Origin: Bin5 sp965204705
GTDB lineage: Bacteria; Chloroflexota; Anaerolineae; Caldilineales; Caldilineaceae
DNA length: 64,000 bases
Assembly: GCA_965204705.1 (NCBI GenBank)
Contig: OZ242006.1
Coordinates: 620,001 to 684,000 of the forward strand
Direction: 5' to 3'
The first letter of the stretch is position 1, and every line of letters begins with the position of its first letter. The translations under genes and the position numbers were made by a program. The notes beneath the pieces are model-generated. The model saw only the letters and a program-made list of their open reading frames with translations, ran no database searches and was not told where the DNA came from. Shown piece by piece: positions 16,363 through 24,950 of the stretch.

Positions 16363-17175
16363 TGGGCCCCAATACCAGGGCCACGAATTAAGGTTGTGTG
16401 CGACGGTTTACGTGCGAGTCCCCTGCCCTCAAGATGGACATGGGGAGCGGACTACTCCCTGGGTCAGCCACCGGACCGGAGTCCGAAAGGAGGCAGGAAA
16501 AACAGCATGGTGGCAAAAGACGGAGGATAGCCGCAATGCGCTTCAGACCGCCAGGACCTGTATCCTGAGACCAAGGCTGGACTTCCTGAATTTGACTCTC
16601 CGGTTGGCGAAACCTGGCCGCCCCTGGGGGAAGTGACTGAAACCCAAACCCTAAATGTGCTGATACCTATACATTGCCAGTACAACCCGCCGAAAGGGAA
16701 CGACTTGCAGAGAGCAAGGGTAAGGGTACAAACAGGGAGTCTAAGCGATACTTTGCAGGGATTCGTTACGGAAACCGCACTTGCCTGAGTGCCGAGAGGC
16801 ATAGGGCAACGGAGTCTCCATAGTAGTCTGGGAGACGGAAAGCCTCTTACATGGCGAAGGGAGACAAGGGTGTCAGACGCCAAGTCAGAGAGACATGCGT
16901 AATGCAAACGCGTCGAACCTGTACTTGCCGTCATCCTGAAACGACGATGAGGGGAACGACACACTGGAGAGCCGCGTGCGGTGAAAGTCGCAAGCACGAT
17001 TCGGAGGGGGGCGGTAGGAAGAGTGCCTTAGGGCAACTCGCTTGCTGCCTGCCCTACAATGGAGCAAGTAACCCAGCCCGGGGAGGGACAGACCGCCCGT
17101 TCCCGTGCAGAACGCCACACATCCGTCGGAGTGCACCTTGTGTTTCCCGTTTCGTTGTCCAGTCACTGGGGCCAA
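16363..17175 (+). mobile_element. IS3-derived MITE-like element (copy 2) carrying a group II intron
   Basis: It has the same architecture as copy 1. The left end (CTGGGCCCCAATACCAGGGCC) is more diverged, while the right end and everything 3' of about 16650 are nearly identical to copy 1. Confidence 0.7.
16398..17057 (+). ncRNA. ORF-less group II intron (copy 2)
   Basis: It begins GTGCGAC and ends CCCTAC before AATGGAGC. Domain V is at 16969-17002 and carries the same mismatches as copy 1. The first roughly 250 nt differ clearly from copy 1 by substitutions and short indels, but from about 16652 the two are practically identical. There is no reverse-transcriptase ORF. Confidence 0.72.
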
Positions 17176-17401
17176 CCGTAAACTTCACAGCCTCGTCCTA
17201 AGACCGGGGTCACGCTCGAAGCAGTTGCAGTTCGCCTGCAATTGCATAATGTGTTCCCATGCCATTGGCCTGGCCCGGTTGAGCGCATCGGGGCTAAACC
17301 GTTCGTGCTCATTTGTCATGTACCAGTGGGCAGACGGGTTACTAGGCCATAATGTGACGAACCGGGAGAGGCGTTGCAGTCCGGCAAGGAGGTCTTTAGC
17401 T

Positions 17402-17512
17402 ATGGGTAGTAGAACTGAAGGCCCGGATTGGAAAGGTGCGCTTATGATTCTAGCGGCTATTGGGCTGTTTGTTCTCGTTCCTGCCATGTGTGCCTATTTC
17501 GAAATCCCTTAG
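17402..17512 (+). CDS. 36-residue single-helix membrane peptide (second copy)
   Basis: Identical in sequence to the peptide at 1739-1849, with the same AAGGAGGT ribosome binding site. Perfect conservation here reflects recent duplication and is not proof of function. Confidence 0.5.
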   Translation: MGSRTEGPDWKGALMILAAIGLFVLVPAMCAYFEIP

Positions 17513-17725
17513 TTTTCGCTGCGAACGGAGAACGCAAACAACGGGTTGGAGTCGGCGGTGGGCTTGGAGTCTGTGTCGCCTGAACAATGGGAGGCGGCAT
17601 TGGCTGGCCTTCAGGCCTGGGGCCCTCGAACCAGTCCGGCGGACCATGCCAGCAACTGACAATTATAAGTGTCAGTGTCAATCCGGCAGCTTAGGTTGGA
17701 AGTCTCCGGATCAGCAGCAACTCTT

Positions 17726-18094
17726 TCAGAATGAGCTATCCCCGAGTATGTAAGCGCCAAAGATAACAAGACCGGCAACGAGCCCGCCGACCCCACTTGT
17801 CAGAACGGCGGCTGAGGCTACATCTTTGGCGACTTTCGCGACTGGATGAAATTCGGGAGACACCAGGTCAACGACTGCTTCTAGAGCGGTGTTGACCAGT
17901 TCCAGCCCGATGATAAAGAATATCGAAATAATCACAATAACCCACTCTAGCCTGCTGATGTTCAAAGCAAATCCAATCACGACAATAAATCCTGCAATAA
18001 TGCTCTCGATTCGAAGGCTGCGTTGACTTCTGAAGGCATAGCGCAACCCATCGAAAGCAAAGCCCATACTTCGCCAAATACTGTGAGACCGCAT
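17726..18094 (-). CDS. dgkA: Diacylglycerol kinase / undecaprenol kinase (second copy)
   Basis: The product is identical to that at 2063-2431: the E-L-V-N-T-A catalytic helix and the HPVAKVAKDVASAA motif are intact, and the same ATG with upstream AAGG is used. Two identical lipid-kinase genes within 16 kb, each framed by the same IS-derived ends, indicate movement or recombination of the whole unit. Which copy is native cannot be told from the window. Confidence 0.88.
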   Translation of the reverse strand: MRSHSIWRSMGFAFDGLRYAFRSQRSLRIESIIAGFIVVIGFALNISRLEWVIVIISIFFIIGLELVNTALEAVVDLVSPEFHPVAKVAKDVASAAVLTSGVGGLVAGLVIFGAYILGDSSF

Positions 18095-18186
18095 CTTAAT
18101 AATCCTTACAAGGGCGGGGGAGGTAAGGCTCCCCCGCCCTCCCACGTGACCGGTTCGCTTGCCGTTCCACAGGCTGCGTGACTTGC

Positions 18187-18229
18187 ACCATTATACACCT
18201 TAACTTGTGGTCCAGTTTTTGGGGCCAAG
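18187..18229 (-). repeat. Inverted left end of the IS3-derived MITE family
   Basis: The reverse complement reads TTGGCCCCAAAAACTGGACC, then ACAAGTTAAGGTGTATAATGG. It is an intact family left end facing the second kinase copy, and closes the right side of the duplicated unit. Confidence 0.8.
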
Positions 18230-18301
18230 CTCAACAATCGAGTCGAATCTGAACTTGCCCCGCCCAAGGGGTCGGCCCAACACCTCCCCCAACTCGCCAG
18301 G

Positions 18302-18697
18302 CTACTCCATCTCCTCCACCAGCTTCACCGCATCCGTCAACCAAATGGCGCAATCACCCTCCGCCGGTTTCTCGTTCACGACCAAGTACATAGCCTTGAA
18401 ACGAGGAACTTCTGTGTTGGGCTTGGCATTCTGGATCTCGTCTCCCACCCTCATGACCAATCTCGCCATCTCGACTGTACTGTACCCGCACACTTCCGCA
18501 CTGCCAATCAAATGACCCAGATAGTCCAATCCCAAACCCACCTCGTCCGCGGTCGCCAGCTCCTCCGCCTCTGCTCGGACAGCAGATTTGGTTGCGGTGG
18601 GAGTCGAATTAATGTCCAGTAGGCCGTCGCCAAAGTACACGCCCACGACCCCCACAACCACCCAGACTACAGCAAAAACCATGCAACATCTTTTCAC
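18302..18697 (-). CDS. Hypothetical membrane-anchored protein
   Basis: I choose the GTG at 18697, preceded by GAGGGG, over the upstream ATG at 18760. The roughly 131-residue product has one N-terminal hydrophobic helix (CCMVFAVVWVVVGVVGVYFG) and a soluble, probably extracytoplasmic, part with E-A-E-E-L-A-T-A-D-E-V-G-L-G-L-D-Y-L and two further cysteines. No family is recognised. It lies between two IS-derived ends (18187-18229 and 18848-19229), like several other accessory genes here. Confidence 0.5.
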   Translation of the reverse strand: MKRCCMVFAVVWVVVGVVGVYFGDGLLDINSTPTATKSAVRAEAEELATADEVGLGLDYLGHLIGSAEVCGYSTVEMARLVMRVGDEIQNAKPNTEVPRFKAMYLVVNEKPAEGDCAIWLTDAVKLVEEME

Positions 18698-18847
18698 GGT
18701 CTGACCCCTCGGTGCCGCGCCCAATTGCTCACAGTCTACACCGCACTGGTCCGGAATCAATACGCCGCCCCTTAATGCTCACGCCCCTTCGTCTCCCCTC
18801 ACTACCTCCGCCGCCGCAACCCCGTCCGGACTCAGTACAACACGAAG

Positions 18848-19229
18848 CCGGCCCAAAAACCTGGACCGAGATTCACTGTGTATATTGTAGCCAACAGCCA
18901 AGCCTGAGGCGAGACAGCAAAATGGTCAAGAGACGGCGGCGACACACGACAGCCTTCAAGTTTCGGATTACGCTGGAAGCGCTCGAAGGCAGCAAGACGG
19001 TTAGCCAGTTGCCCTGTGAACGCGAGATTCATGCTGTCCTGATGCGGGCCTGGAAACAGTCCCTGCCTTAAGACGGGCACTGGTCGACCACAAGCCTGGG
19101 AGGCAGTCCCGATGTTCCGACGATAACTTCCCAAGTCGAACAACACAACCAGTTTCGTTTAGAGCCGACCGATTCTGCATGGATGCACCCTGTTTTTCCC
19201 ATTTCGTGGTCCAAAGATAGGGATTCACC
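18848..19229 (+). mobile_element. IS3-derived MITE-like element
   Basis: The left end is diverged (CGGCCCAAAAACCTGGACCG). The orfA remnant is well preserved for about 45 codons (ATGGTCAAGAGACGGCGGCG, then CGAGATTCATGCTGTCCTG). The right end is ATTTCGTGGTCCAAAGATAG. Confidence 0.7.
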
Positions 19230-19587
19230 ATATGAGGAGAGATAGTTGGGGGATTATTTGAGGAGCAGGGTTGGTAGGGTTTCCAAAGGGCCGTCACGGG
19301 ACGTGGCGGCCCTCTTGTGGTTGGCGGGAGTGTCAATCAAGTGGTCGATGTGGGTTTGACGGATCAAGAGTTGTCGCCGGGCAGCTAGGTGGAGAATAGA
19401 TTGAATTTTCGAGAACTGAAATGTAATTCCACAGAACTGTTCCGCTCTGGAGGACTGCTCCTGGAATGCCGCTCGACTGAGCTTAGGCACAATAGACGGC
19501 AGGGTCTCGTCTCCGAAATTGCATGACAAACGTTAAGTGCGGATTCACTGCCAGATCGCGATGGTGGCGGGATAAGGGATCACTGTA
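19230..19587. other. Intergenic region with one strong hairpin
   Basis: GGGCCGTCAC-GGGAC-GTGGCGGCCC near 19289-19314 forms a 10-bp stem with one G-T pair. It is followed by only a short T run on the minus strand, so it is at best a weak terminator. A minus-strand frame at 19254-19529 has no supporting features. Confidence 0.4.
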
Positions 19588-21030
19588 CTACTGCCGGTAA
19601 TCCCCGCCCTGAATCGCTTGCCGTCGCGCCTCTTCTAAGGTGGCCTGGAATTCGGCAACGTCAATTTCGGTTTCGGGGGTCTCCAATTTTGCGAACATCC
19701 AGTCAAAGACCGATCCGAAACCCGCCTGCATACTTGCGGGCAGAGCAAAAGAGAGAGGTGGCAGTACCTCGTCGGCTCTACGCACTATTTTCTCCCCCTT
19801 ACGCGCGGCCTCTGGCAACAATGTCCGATCTACCTCGCGATGCAATGGAACCCATCCCACGTTTGTGGGGTCCTCGCTGATTCGGGCCATTCTCATTGCC
19901 TGAGCTTCGGCTGACGCCATGTAACCGACAAACGCGCTTGCTTCGGTATGATACGCCGTCCCCGCCGGGATTACGTAGCCGAAAACTGAAGTGACCTCTC
20001 CTGTCGGTGAATTAGGGTTCATCTGTGGAAACTGGAAGAAGTCGAGTTCAGAGGCAAATTCAGCCGGCAACTCGCCCGCGATGAAATGGTGAGCCAGCGC
20101 CATTACAGCCTTCTTTTCCGTCAGGGGTTCATCTACATCCCCGCGGATCAGCGCGTTCATACTCCCTGTCGCAGAAGTCAGGCTCGGCGATTCAATAAAG
20201 TAGCCCCGTCGAAAAAGAGAGATCCAGGTTTCCCAGACGGTGGCTAACCGTTCATCTGTGTAGCTCTCCTCCCCCAGTATCAACTGCCTGTGAAACGAAG
20301 GTCCGTTCAAGCGCATATTGAGGTAGCTGAACCACAAATAGTTGACTCGGTGGTCCTGCCCGGACACGGAGAGAGGCGTCTCTCCGTTCGCCAATAGCGT
20401 GTCGCAAATGTGTCCGAACTCCTCCCAAGTCGTGGGTGGAATCAGACCATAGCGCTCGAAGACCTCTTTGTTGTAGTAGATGCCTGCCCAGGAAAATCCG
20501 ATAGGAATGAATCGCGAACTACCATCGATACGATCGGCTTCCCTGAACTGTCTTCGATATGATTCAGCAAGGTCGTTCTCCGCCCAAATATCGGAGACAT
20601 CGAACAACAGGTTCTGTTGGGCAACGTTGTACAATTCATGGCCCTCTATCCACAGAATTGCCTCCGGAGGCGGGGATTCCGACAAATAATGACTTAAGCC
20701 GTGCTCCAGCGATTGACGTTCAACTACGATCCCCGGCGCCTGCTCGTGGAACCGCTCAATCACCACCCTGTCAGGTTCAGACCATTGTGGTGCGCCCGGC
20801 GCCACATATCTGATTGTCACCGGCTCGCCAACCGCCCCAGAGCCGTCCTCCCTATCCCACTGGGCGTCGCAGCCGGCAAGCAAGAGCGCAAAAGTAAACA
20901 ACAGAAAGAGCGGCGCAATCCCAAGCTTTCGCGGCGAAGGCCGTTGCTCTGAAGTCATGGTTGTCGCTTTGTGTGCAGTGGCAAGCGACTGCACTGTGAG
21001 CTTCTTCTTCCAACAACTGATCGCTTTCAT
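19588..21030 (-). CDS. Extracellular solute-binding lipoprotein (family 1, sugar-type)
   Basis: The 480-residue product is a periplasmic-binding-protein-type lipoprotein with signal FLLFTFALLLAGC. It shows family-1 features: PVTIRYVAPGAPQWSEPD, IPIGFSWAGIYYNKEVFERYGL followed by PPTTWEEF (the typical 'YNK-x-x-F-x-x-x-G-x-x-x-P-P-x-T-W' motif), and a C-terminal VLPPLSFALPASMQ helix. It would deliver a sugar or similar solute to an ABC permease. The ATG at 21030 has a strong GAGGAGG but leaves a long N-region; the ATG at 20958 would give a more normal signal with a poor ribosome binding site. No permease or ATPase partner lies next to it. Confidence 0.82.
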   Translation of the reverse strand: MKAISCWKKKLTVQSLATAHKATTMTSEQRPSPRKLGIAPLFLLFTFALLLAGCDAQWDREDGSGAVGEPVTIRYVAPGAPQWSEPDRVVIERFHEQAPGIVVERQSLEHGLSHYLSESPPPEAILWIEGHELYNVAQQNLLFDVSDIWAENDLAESYRRQFREADRIDGSSRFIPIGFSWAGIYYNKEVFERYGLIPPTTWEEFGHICDTLLANGETPLSVSGQDHRVNYLWFSYLNMRLNGPSFHRQLILGEESYTDERLATVWETWISLFRRGYFIESPSLTSATGSMNALIRGDVDEPLTEKKAVMALAHHFIAGELPAEFASELDFFQFPQMNPNSPTGEVTSVFGYVIPAGTAYHTEASAFVGYMASAEAQAMRMARISEDPTNVGWVPLHREVDRTLLPEAARKGEKIVRRADEVLPPLSFALPASMQAGFGSVFDWMFAKLETPETEIDVAEFQATLEEARRQAIQGGDYRQ

Positions 21031-21293
21031 GGCTTCGCCTCCTCGACCACCGAAACAAGAACGGCTCGCTTGTAGCCTCCCTCTGCAACGTCCAGGTTAT
21101 ACTCCAGTACGCACGCTCCCTTGGAGTGTTTCACGTCAGGGTCGGACTGCGTTTCGGGCCGGCAGGGCGAGGGTATGGGGTTGGCGGGGAAGGCACACGC
21201 AGCCAAGGCAATCTTACGCATCGGGGAGAGTAGGAAACCCCCCTGTCTGGGAATGGGCGCACGTGAAATTGACCTGTGTGCTTCGACTGAGCG

Positions 21294-21475
21294 TGGCTCC
21301 AAAAACTGGACCACAAGCTAAGGTGAATGTGCGACGGTTAACGAGTGAGTCACATGCCCACAATGTAGCCACGGGGAGCGGAACACCCCTTAGGTCAACC
21401 ACCCTACCAGATTCCGAAAGGATAAAGGGGAAATAATGGCTGGGCCCACTGTCTGGGACGCGAAACGGGGAACAG
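21294..21475 (+). mobile_element. Rearranged IS3-derived element with truncated group II intron
   Basis: Left end TGGCTCCAAAAACTGGACCA leads into AAGGTGAAT and then the intron start GTGCGACGGTTAACGAG (21329). After about 110 nt of intron, the sequence switches at about 21440 to the family right end in reverse orientation (GGCCCACTGTCTGGGACG, CGAAACGGGGAAC). This shows an internal deletion or inversion. Confidence 0.65.
21329..21438 (+). ncRNA. Group II intron 5' fragment (copy 3)
   Basis: It covers only the GTGCGAC start and the first part of domain I (GAGTGAGTCACATGCCC, GGAGCGGAACACCCC, GGTCAACCACCCTACC), aligning to copy 1 at 730-840. The rest is absent. Confidence 0.6.
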
Positions 21476-22129
21476 AAGTTGAGTCCAAACTCGTAGCAAC
21501 ATGCCCGATTTCAATGCCACGCCTTGAATGTTATCCCACCGAAACACCCGCCTGATGATCCTTCCGTTTACGCGCCCAGCCCCCTTGCGCCAGTCCTTGG
21601 AGCTCAGCCCCAATGCCCCTATGCCGTCAAATTAGCCGGCAGCAGACAAAACCCACTACCTCTTTCCACGACTGCCCTCATACGGATATCGACGCAACCT
21701 CGCCTTCTTCACACCGCATTGCCTGCCTGCGATATCAATACGAAAACCCCACGCCGCCACCCTCGCATTGCCTACGAAGAGCCTACGAATCTGTTCAGGA
21801 GGCAATACCGCGACAGATCATGCAGGATCTGGCCGAAATTCTGACGGTCGCAATTGACAGTTCGGGTTATGTGCAGCACAATAGTTCTATCACCTTTTCT
21901 GTCCATTCGCAGGCTTGCCCTGATTCCCCTGTTGCATTCACGTAGTTAAGCCCCAAAGCCTCGCATGCACAGACAGAGCGCGAAGACGGCAACTGCAAGA
22001 CCGGTTAGCCGGTGACGGAACAGGCAGTTCGTGCAGTGTATGGCAGGTCTGGCTGCAACACGCCGCCAATGCGTCGGAATTCTGCACTACGGCCGCACAA
22101 GCCTGTCGCCCAAACAAATGGAGGAGACT
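21476..22129. other. Intergenic region with conserved leader of the zinc-knuckle gene
   Basis: The first 300 bp show no supported gene. From about 21875 to 22129 the sequence is clearly alignable with 28870-29130, upstream of the paralogous gene: GCACAATAGTTCTA, TCTGTCCATTCGCAG, GAAGACGGCAACTGCAAGAC and CAAATGGAGGAGAC recur in the same order. This points to a conserved untranslated leader. Confidence 0.55.
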
Positions 22130-23074
22130 ATGCCCAAGACCCCCTGCAAAGCCTTCAGAAAGGACGGACAACCCTGTCAGGGTCACGGACAGGAGAAGCT
22201 CGGCGGCTACTGTATCGCCCACGGCCCTCCAGACATAGTATGGGGGTGGCGCTCGAAAGGCGGCCAGGCATCGTCTGCCGCCGCCAGGGCCGACAAACGC
22301 CTGCCCGACCGCCTGCGCGGTCCCATAGAAATGCTGAACCAGGGCATGGATGACCTGGCTGCAGGGGAGTCTAAGCCCGCCGTCCTCACTGCACTCAGCC
22401 GCGCCGCCAATGTCCTGGCCATTCTCTACCGCCTCGCCAACTCTGAAATGGACCTGATTCGCGCAGAGGAAGACGCGGTCGCCGCTGCCCTGGTCGCCGG
22501 CGGCTTCGGCGACCAGGACCTCCTCGACAAGGCCGAAGCCATCGCCGCCCGGCAGAACCAGTACAGGATCGACTCTCTGGTCCTGCAGGGCATTGTAACT
22601 CTGCAGCGTGACGAAAATCAGGATGCCGCAGAACCCCTCGTGCCGGTCCTCACGCCCGCCGGTAGACAGCGTTTCCGCTACCAGCGTCTCAGTACCTACG
22701 CACAGAGCGATATCGACAGGTTCAAGGACTTGGCGCGAGACACCGAAATTGGAGGAGAACAGCTGTCCTCCGTGCTCATCGAACTGCACGAAGTGCGCGT
22801 AACCCTGAAGGAGCTCCTGACCGACCACGCGCCGGATGCCCCGCCCGCGCTCGATCCCCTGTCCGGCCAGCCCCTCAGCCGGCTGCCGGACGGCGTGAAA
22901 CCCGCAACCGTCCCCGTCGCCGGCCCCGAAGAATCCGAACAGGCCGCGCAAAACCTGCAGGCCCTGCTCCGGCAGGCGCAGGAATTGACCCCTGAAGCCG
23001 AAGACCTTTACGAGAAGCAATTTGGGTGTCCGTTCGACATTCAGGAAGAGTTGGCCAAAGAAGATTCAGACTGA
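22130..23074 (+). CDS. Zinc-knuckle protein, paralogue A
   Basis: The ATG at 22130 follows GGAGGAG at ideal spacing. The 314-residue product opens MPKTPCKAFRKDGQPC and carries a C-x9-C-x11-C-x2-H motif (last part GGYCIAHG) in the first 35 residues. A very similar motif opens many phage-, plasmid- and transposon-linked proteins of unknown role. An Ala/Leu-rich helical region follows (residues 40-160) and then a more variable C-terminal half. The first 160 residues are over 90% identical to the product at 29131-30153, while the C-terminal halves diverge strongly. The function is unknown; a nucleic-acid-binding role is inferred from the motif only. Confidence 0.6.
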   Translation: MPKTPCKAFRKDGQPCQGHGQEKLGGYCIAHGPPDIVWGWRSKGGQASSAAARADKRLPDRLRGPIEMLNQGMDDLAAGESKPAVLTALSRAANVLAILYRLANSEMDLIRAEEDAVAAALVAGGFGDQDLLDKAEAIAARQNQYRIDSLVLQGIVTLQRDENQDAAEPLVPVLTPAGRQRFRYQRLSTYAQSDIDRFKDLARDTEIGGEQLSSVLIELHEVRVTLKELLTDHAPDAPPALDPLSGQPLSRLPDGVKPATVPVAGPEESEQAAQNLQALLRQAQELTPEAEDLYEKQFGCPFDIQEELAKEDSD

Positions 23075-23262
23075 ATGTCGACAGCTCTCCCGCAGCTTGG
23101 CTGCAACGCCTCTCCACAGACCTGGTGACCACCGTCGCGCCCGCCTTCGCCTGTAGTTCTGTCTTATGGGCCAAGCCCGCTTTGCTCCCTTTCCTTATCT
23201 GTTTGTGAGTCCGTCACAAGGTTCGACCGGAATTCAACGACCGCTGACCAAAACCCTTTGAA

Positions 23263-23860
23263 GTGGGCCCCAAAGTCTGGACCACAAGCTAAGGTGTATA
23301 ATGGAGCCGAACACCAAGCAAGTGGAGGGGCAGTTCAATGGCCAAGAAACGACGTCGACATACAGCGGCCTCCAAGTTTCGGGTAGCGCTGGAAGCGGTT
23401 GAAGGCAGCAAGACGATTAGCCGGTTATCAAGTGAACACCTGATTCATGCCAACCTGATACGGGCCTGGAAGCGGCAACTGTTGGAGAACGGGCCCGGCG
23501 TCTTCGCCGGCGAAGGCGAGCGCAATCAGCTGGAACAGGGTAGCCGGGAAGCAGAGCTCAACCAACGGATCGAGCAGCTCAACAGGGAAGTCGAGTGGTT
23601 GAAAAGTAAAGTTGCCGGCTCCGGTCGGGAAGAATCACGATAGCCAACAGCCGGCACGAAACGCTCAGCGTTTGACGGAACCGTGAATTGCTGGGACTGG
23701 ACCGGGCCTCCTTCTACGCTCAGGCGGCGTCCGAGTCAGAACTGAACCCGCTGCAATTGCGCCTGAGCGCAACGGACCGCGCCTCGCCGGTCGGAACACT
23801 ACGCGTCCGTCTGGATGCGCCGCATACTTCCCGTTTCGTAGTTAAGCCATCGGGTCCAAC
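23263..23860 (+). mobile_element. Longest IS3-derived element of the MITE family
   Basis: The left end is GGGCCCCAAAGTCTGGACCA followed by TGTATAATGGAGC. It has a complete orfA (23338-23643), then about 130 bp from the start of orfB (LLGLDRASFYAQAAS, LQLRL), an internal deletion, and a right end CCCGTTTCGTAGTTAAGCC, CGGGTCCAACC. It shows how the shorter MITE copies derive from an IS3-family parent. Confidence 0.8.
23338..23643 (+). CDS. IS3-family OrfA, intact
   Basis: The 101-residue product begins MAKKRRRHTAASKFRVALEA, contains a helix-turn-helix (KTISRLSSEHLIHANLIRAW) and a C-terminal coiled coil (LNQRIEQLNREVEWLKSK). It resembles OrfA proteins of IS3 elements whose OrfB begins with LLGLxRxxxYY. 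It is the only complete orfA in this repeat family within the window. Transposition in cis is not possible because orfB is deleted, but the protein might act as a DNA-binding regulator on other copies. Confidence 0.75.
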   Translation: MAKKRRRHTAASKFRVALEAVEGSKTISRLSSEHLIHANLIRAWKRQLLENGPGVFAGEGERNQLEQGSREAELNQRIEQLNREVEWLKSKVAGSGREESR

Positions 23861-23866
23861 CATAAC

Positions 23867-24136
23867 ATGCTACCAAGTCATTTGGCCGAAATTGCGCCGC
23901 AGCTCGTCGGCATAGCCACATTTGGAATTATTGTTGCGTTTATTTCTAGAAAATTCATCTTGAGAATTCTAGGAATGATCGCTCCATCACTTCTCAAGTT
24001 GAAGTTACCAGTCGATATTGCAACAGCTCTTGTTGTACCTGGCTTGCTCGCATACTTTTCTGAAGGAAACGCAATAAGTACCATTCTCACTTTCAATGTG
24101 GGATATGTAACAGGGGCATATCTCTTGGATCTATGA
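23867..24136 (+). CDS. Small membrane protein, 89 residues
   Basis: The ATG lies six bases after the right end of the IS-derived element. The product has three hydrophobic segments (LVGIATFGIIVAFI, LPVDIATALVVPGLLAYF, ILTFNVGYVTGAYLLDL) separated by short loops. Its base composition is clearly more AT-rich than the IS and most neighbours, which suggests separate origin. There is no obvious ribosome binding site, because the IS end occupies the upstream region. The original start may have been lost. Confidence 0.45.
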   Translation: MLPSHLAEIAPQLVGIATFGIIVAFISRKFILRILGMIAPSLLKLKLPVDIATALVVPGLLAYFSEGNAISTILTFNVGYVTGAYLLDL

Positions 24137-24197
24137 AGAATTCAGACAATGATTAGGGAGTGCCAATTGAGCGGAGATCTGAACTCGGTTGAATGAG

Positions 24198-24692
24198 CTT
24201 GGCCCCCAAAACTGGGCCACAGGCCAGGAAGTATGCTTGACGGTGGACGAGCGAGTCCCCTGCCCGCACAGTGGACGCGTGGAACGGGCCACCCCGAAGG
24301 CCAACCAACGGACCGGTTTCCGAAAAGATGACGACAAATAGCATCGAGGAAAAGACGGAGGATTGGATAGCCGCAATGAAGGTCAGACCGTCAAAACCTG
24401 TATCCTGAGACAAAGACCAGACTTGCTGGAATCCCGGCCGCCGGTTGGCGAAAACTGTCTGCCCTTGGGAAAGTGGCTTTTAACCCATGCCCCAAAGGTA
24501 CTGACATCTATTCACTGTCAGTATGACCCGCCGAAAGGGGAACGACTTGCAGAGAGCGCGGGTAAGGGGACAATCGGGTTGGCTCTGAGGGATACTATCC
24601 AGGGGTCTGTCACGGAATCCGTGATTGCTTAAGTTTCGTCAAGCATTGGGCAACGGAGTCTCTAAAACAGTCTGAGAGAGGGAAAGCCTCTT
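24198..24692 (+). mobile_element. IS3-derived end plus truncated group II intron
   Basis: The left end is CTTGGCCCCCAAAACTGGGC, then GGAAGTAT. From 24235 the sequence aligns with intron copies 1 and 2 (GCGAGTCCCCTGCCC, GGATAGCCGCAATGAA, CCGCCGAAAGGGGAACGACT, GGGCAACGGAGTCTCT) up to GGAAAGCCTCTT. The 3' half including domain V is missing. Confidence 0.68.
24235..24692 (+). ncRNA. Group II intron 5' fragment (copy 4)
   Basis: It spans about the first 460 nt of the intron. It has many substitutions against copies 1 and 2 and an altered start (GCTTGAC instead of GTGCGAC). It is cut by an inverted terminus of the IS3 element type seen at 7904. Confidence 0.65.
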
Positions 24693-24766
24693 GCCTGCCG
24701 AACCTGTCCCCGTGCCTGCCGGACTAACATAACCGGTGGTACAACCATCGGGGGCAGGTCACAGCC
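24693..24766 (-). repeat. Inverted terminus of the 7904-type IS3 element
   Basis: The reverse complement reads TGACCTGCCCCCGATGG, TTGTACCACC, TTAGTCCGGCAGGCACGG and GGTTCGGCAGGCAAG. This matches the orfB-side end at 7904 and the solo copy at 11342. It includes the last orfB codons. Confidence 0.65.
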
Positions 24767-24950
24767 CAAGAAAGCCCGCGATTACAGTGGCAACTATTAG
24801 ACTTAGACCTAGACCTAGACCTATAACTAGAGCCAGTTGAACCCTCTTGTCATTCAGCAATCTGCAGGAACTGGCGCGCAAGCCGGCTGAAGCAAAATAG
24901 AGAATACAATCACTGTTTTCTTGATCACGGCTTGCTTCCACCAAAGTCAT
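24759..24950 (-). CDS. Small membrane protein with GGTCTA codon repeat
   Basis: The 63-residue frame starts at an ATG at 24950 inside the end of the upstream gene, with GAGAAG upstream. It ends in one hydrophobic helix (LALVIGLGLGLSLIVATVIA), in which a six-base unit (AGGTCT) is repeated about three times. This gives G-L-G-L-G-L and may be a slippage site. No family is recognised; it may be a co-expressed partner of the upstream membrane protein. Confidence 0.4.
   Translation of the reverse strand: MTLVEASRDQENSDCILYFASAGLRASSCRLLNDKRVQLALVIGLGLGLSLIVATVIAGFLGL

Noticed and set aside
19286..19316. GC-rich hairpin considered as a rho-independent terminator
   Set aside because: Only three T residues follow on the minus strand and none on the plus strand, and its distance from the solute-binding gene is large.
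21938..23020. 360-codon minus-strand ORF opposite zinc-knuckle paralogue A
   Set aside because: It mirrors the plus-strand gene codon by codon, has no ribosome binding site and a composition typical of antisense frames in GC-rich DNA. The same shadow occurs at 29050-30060.
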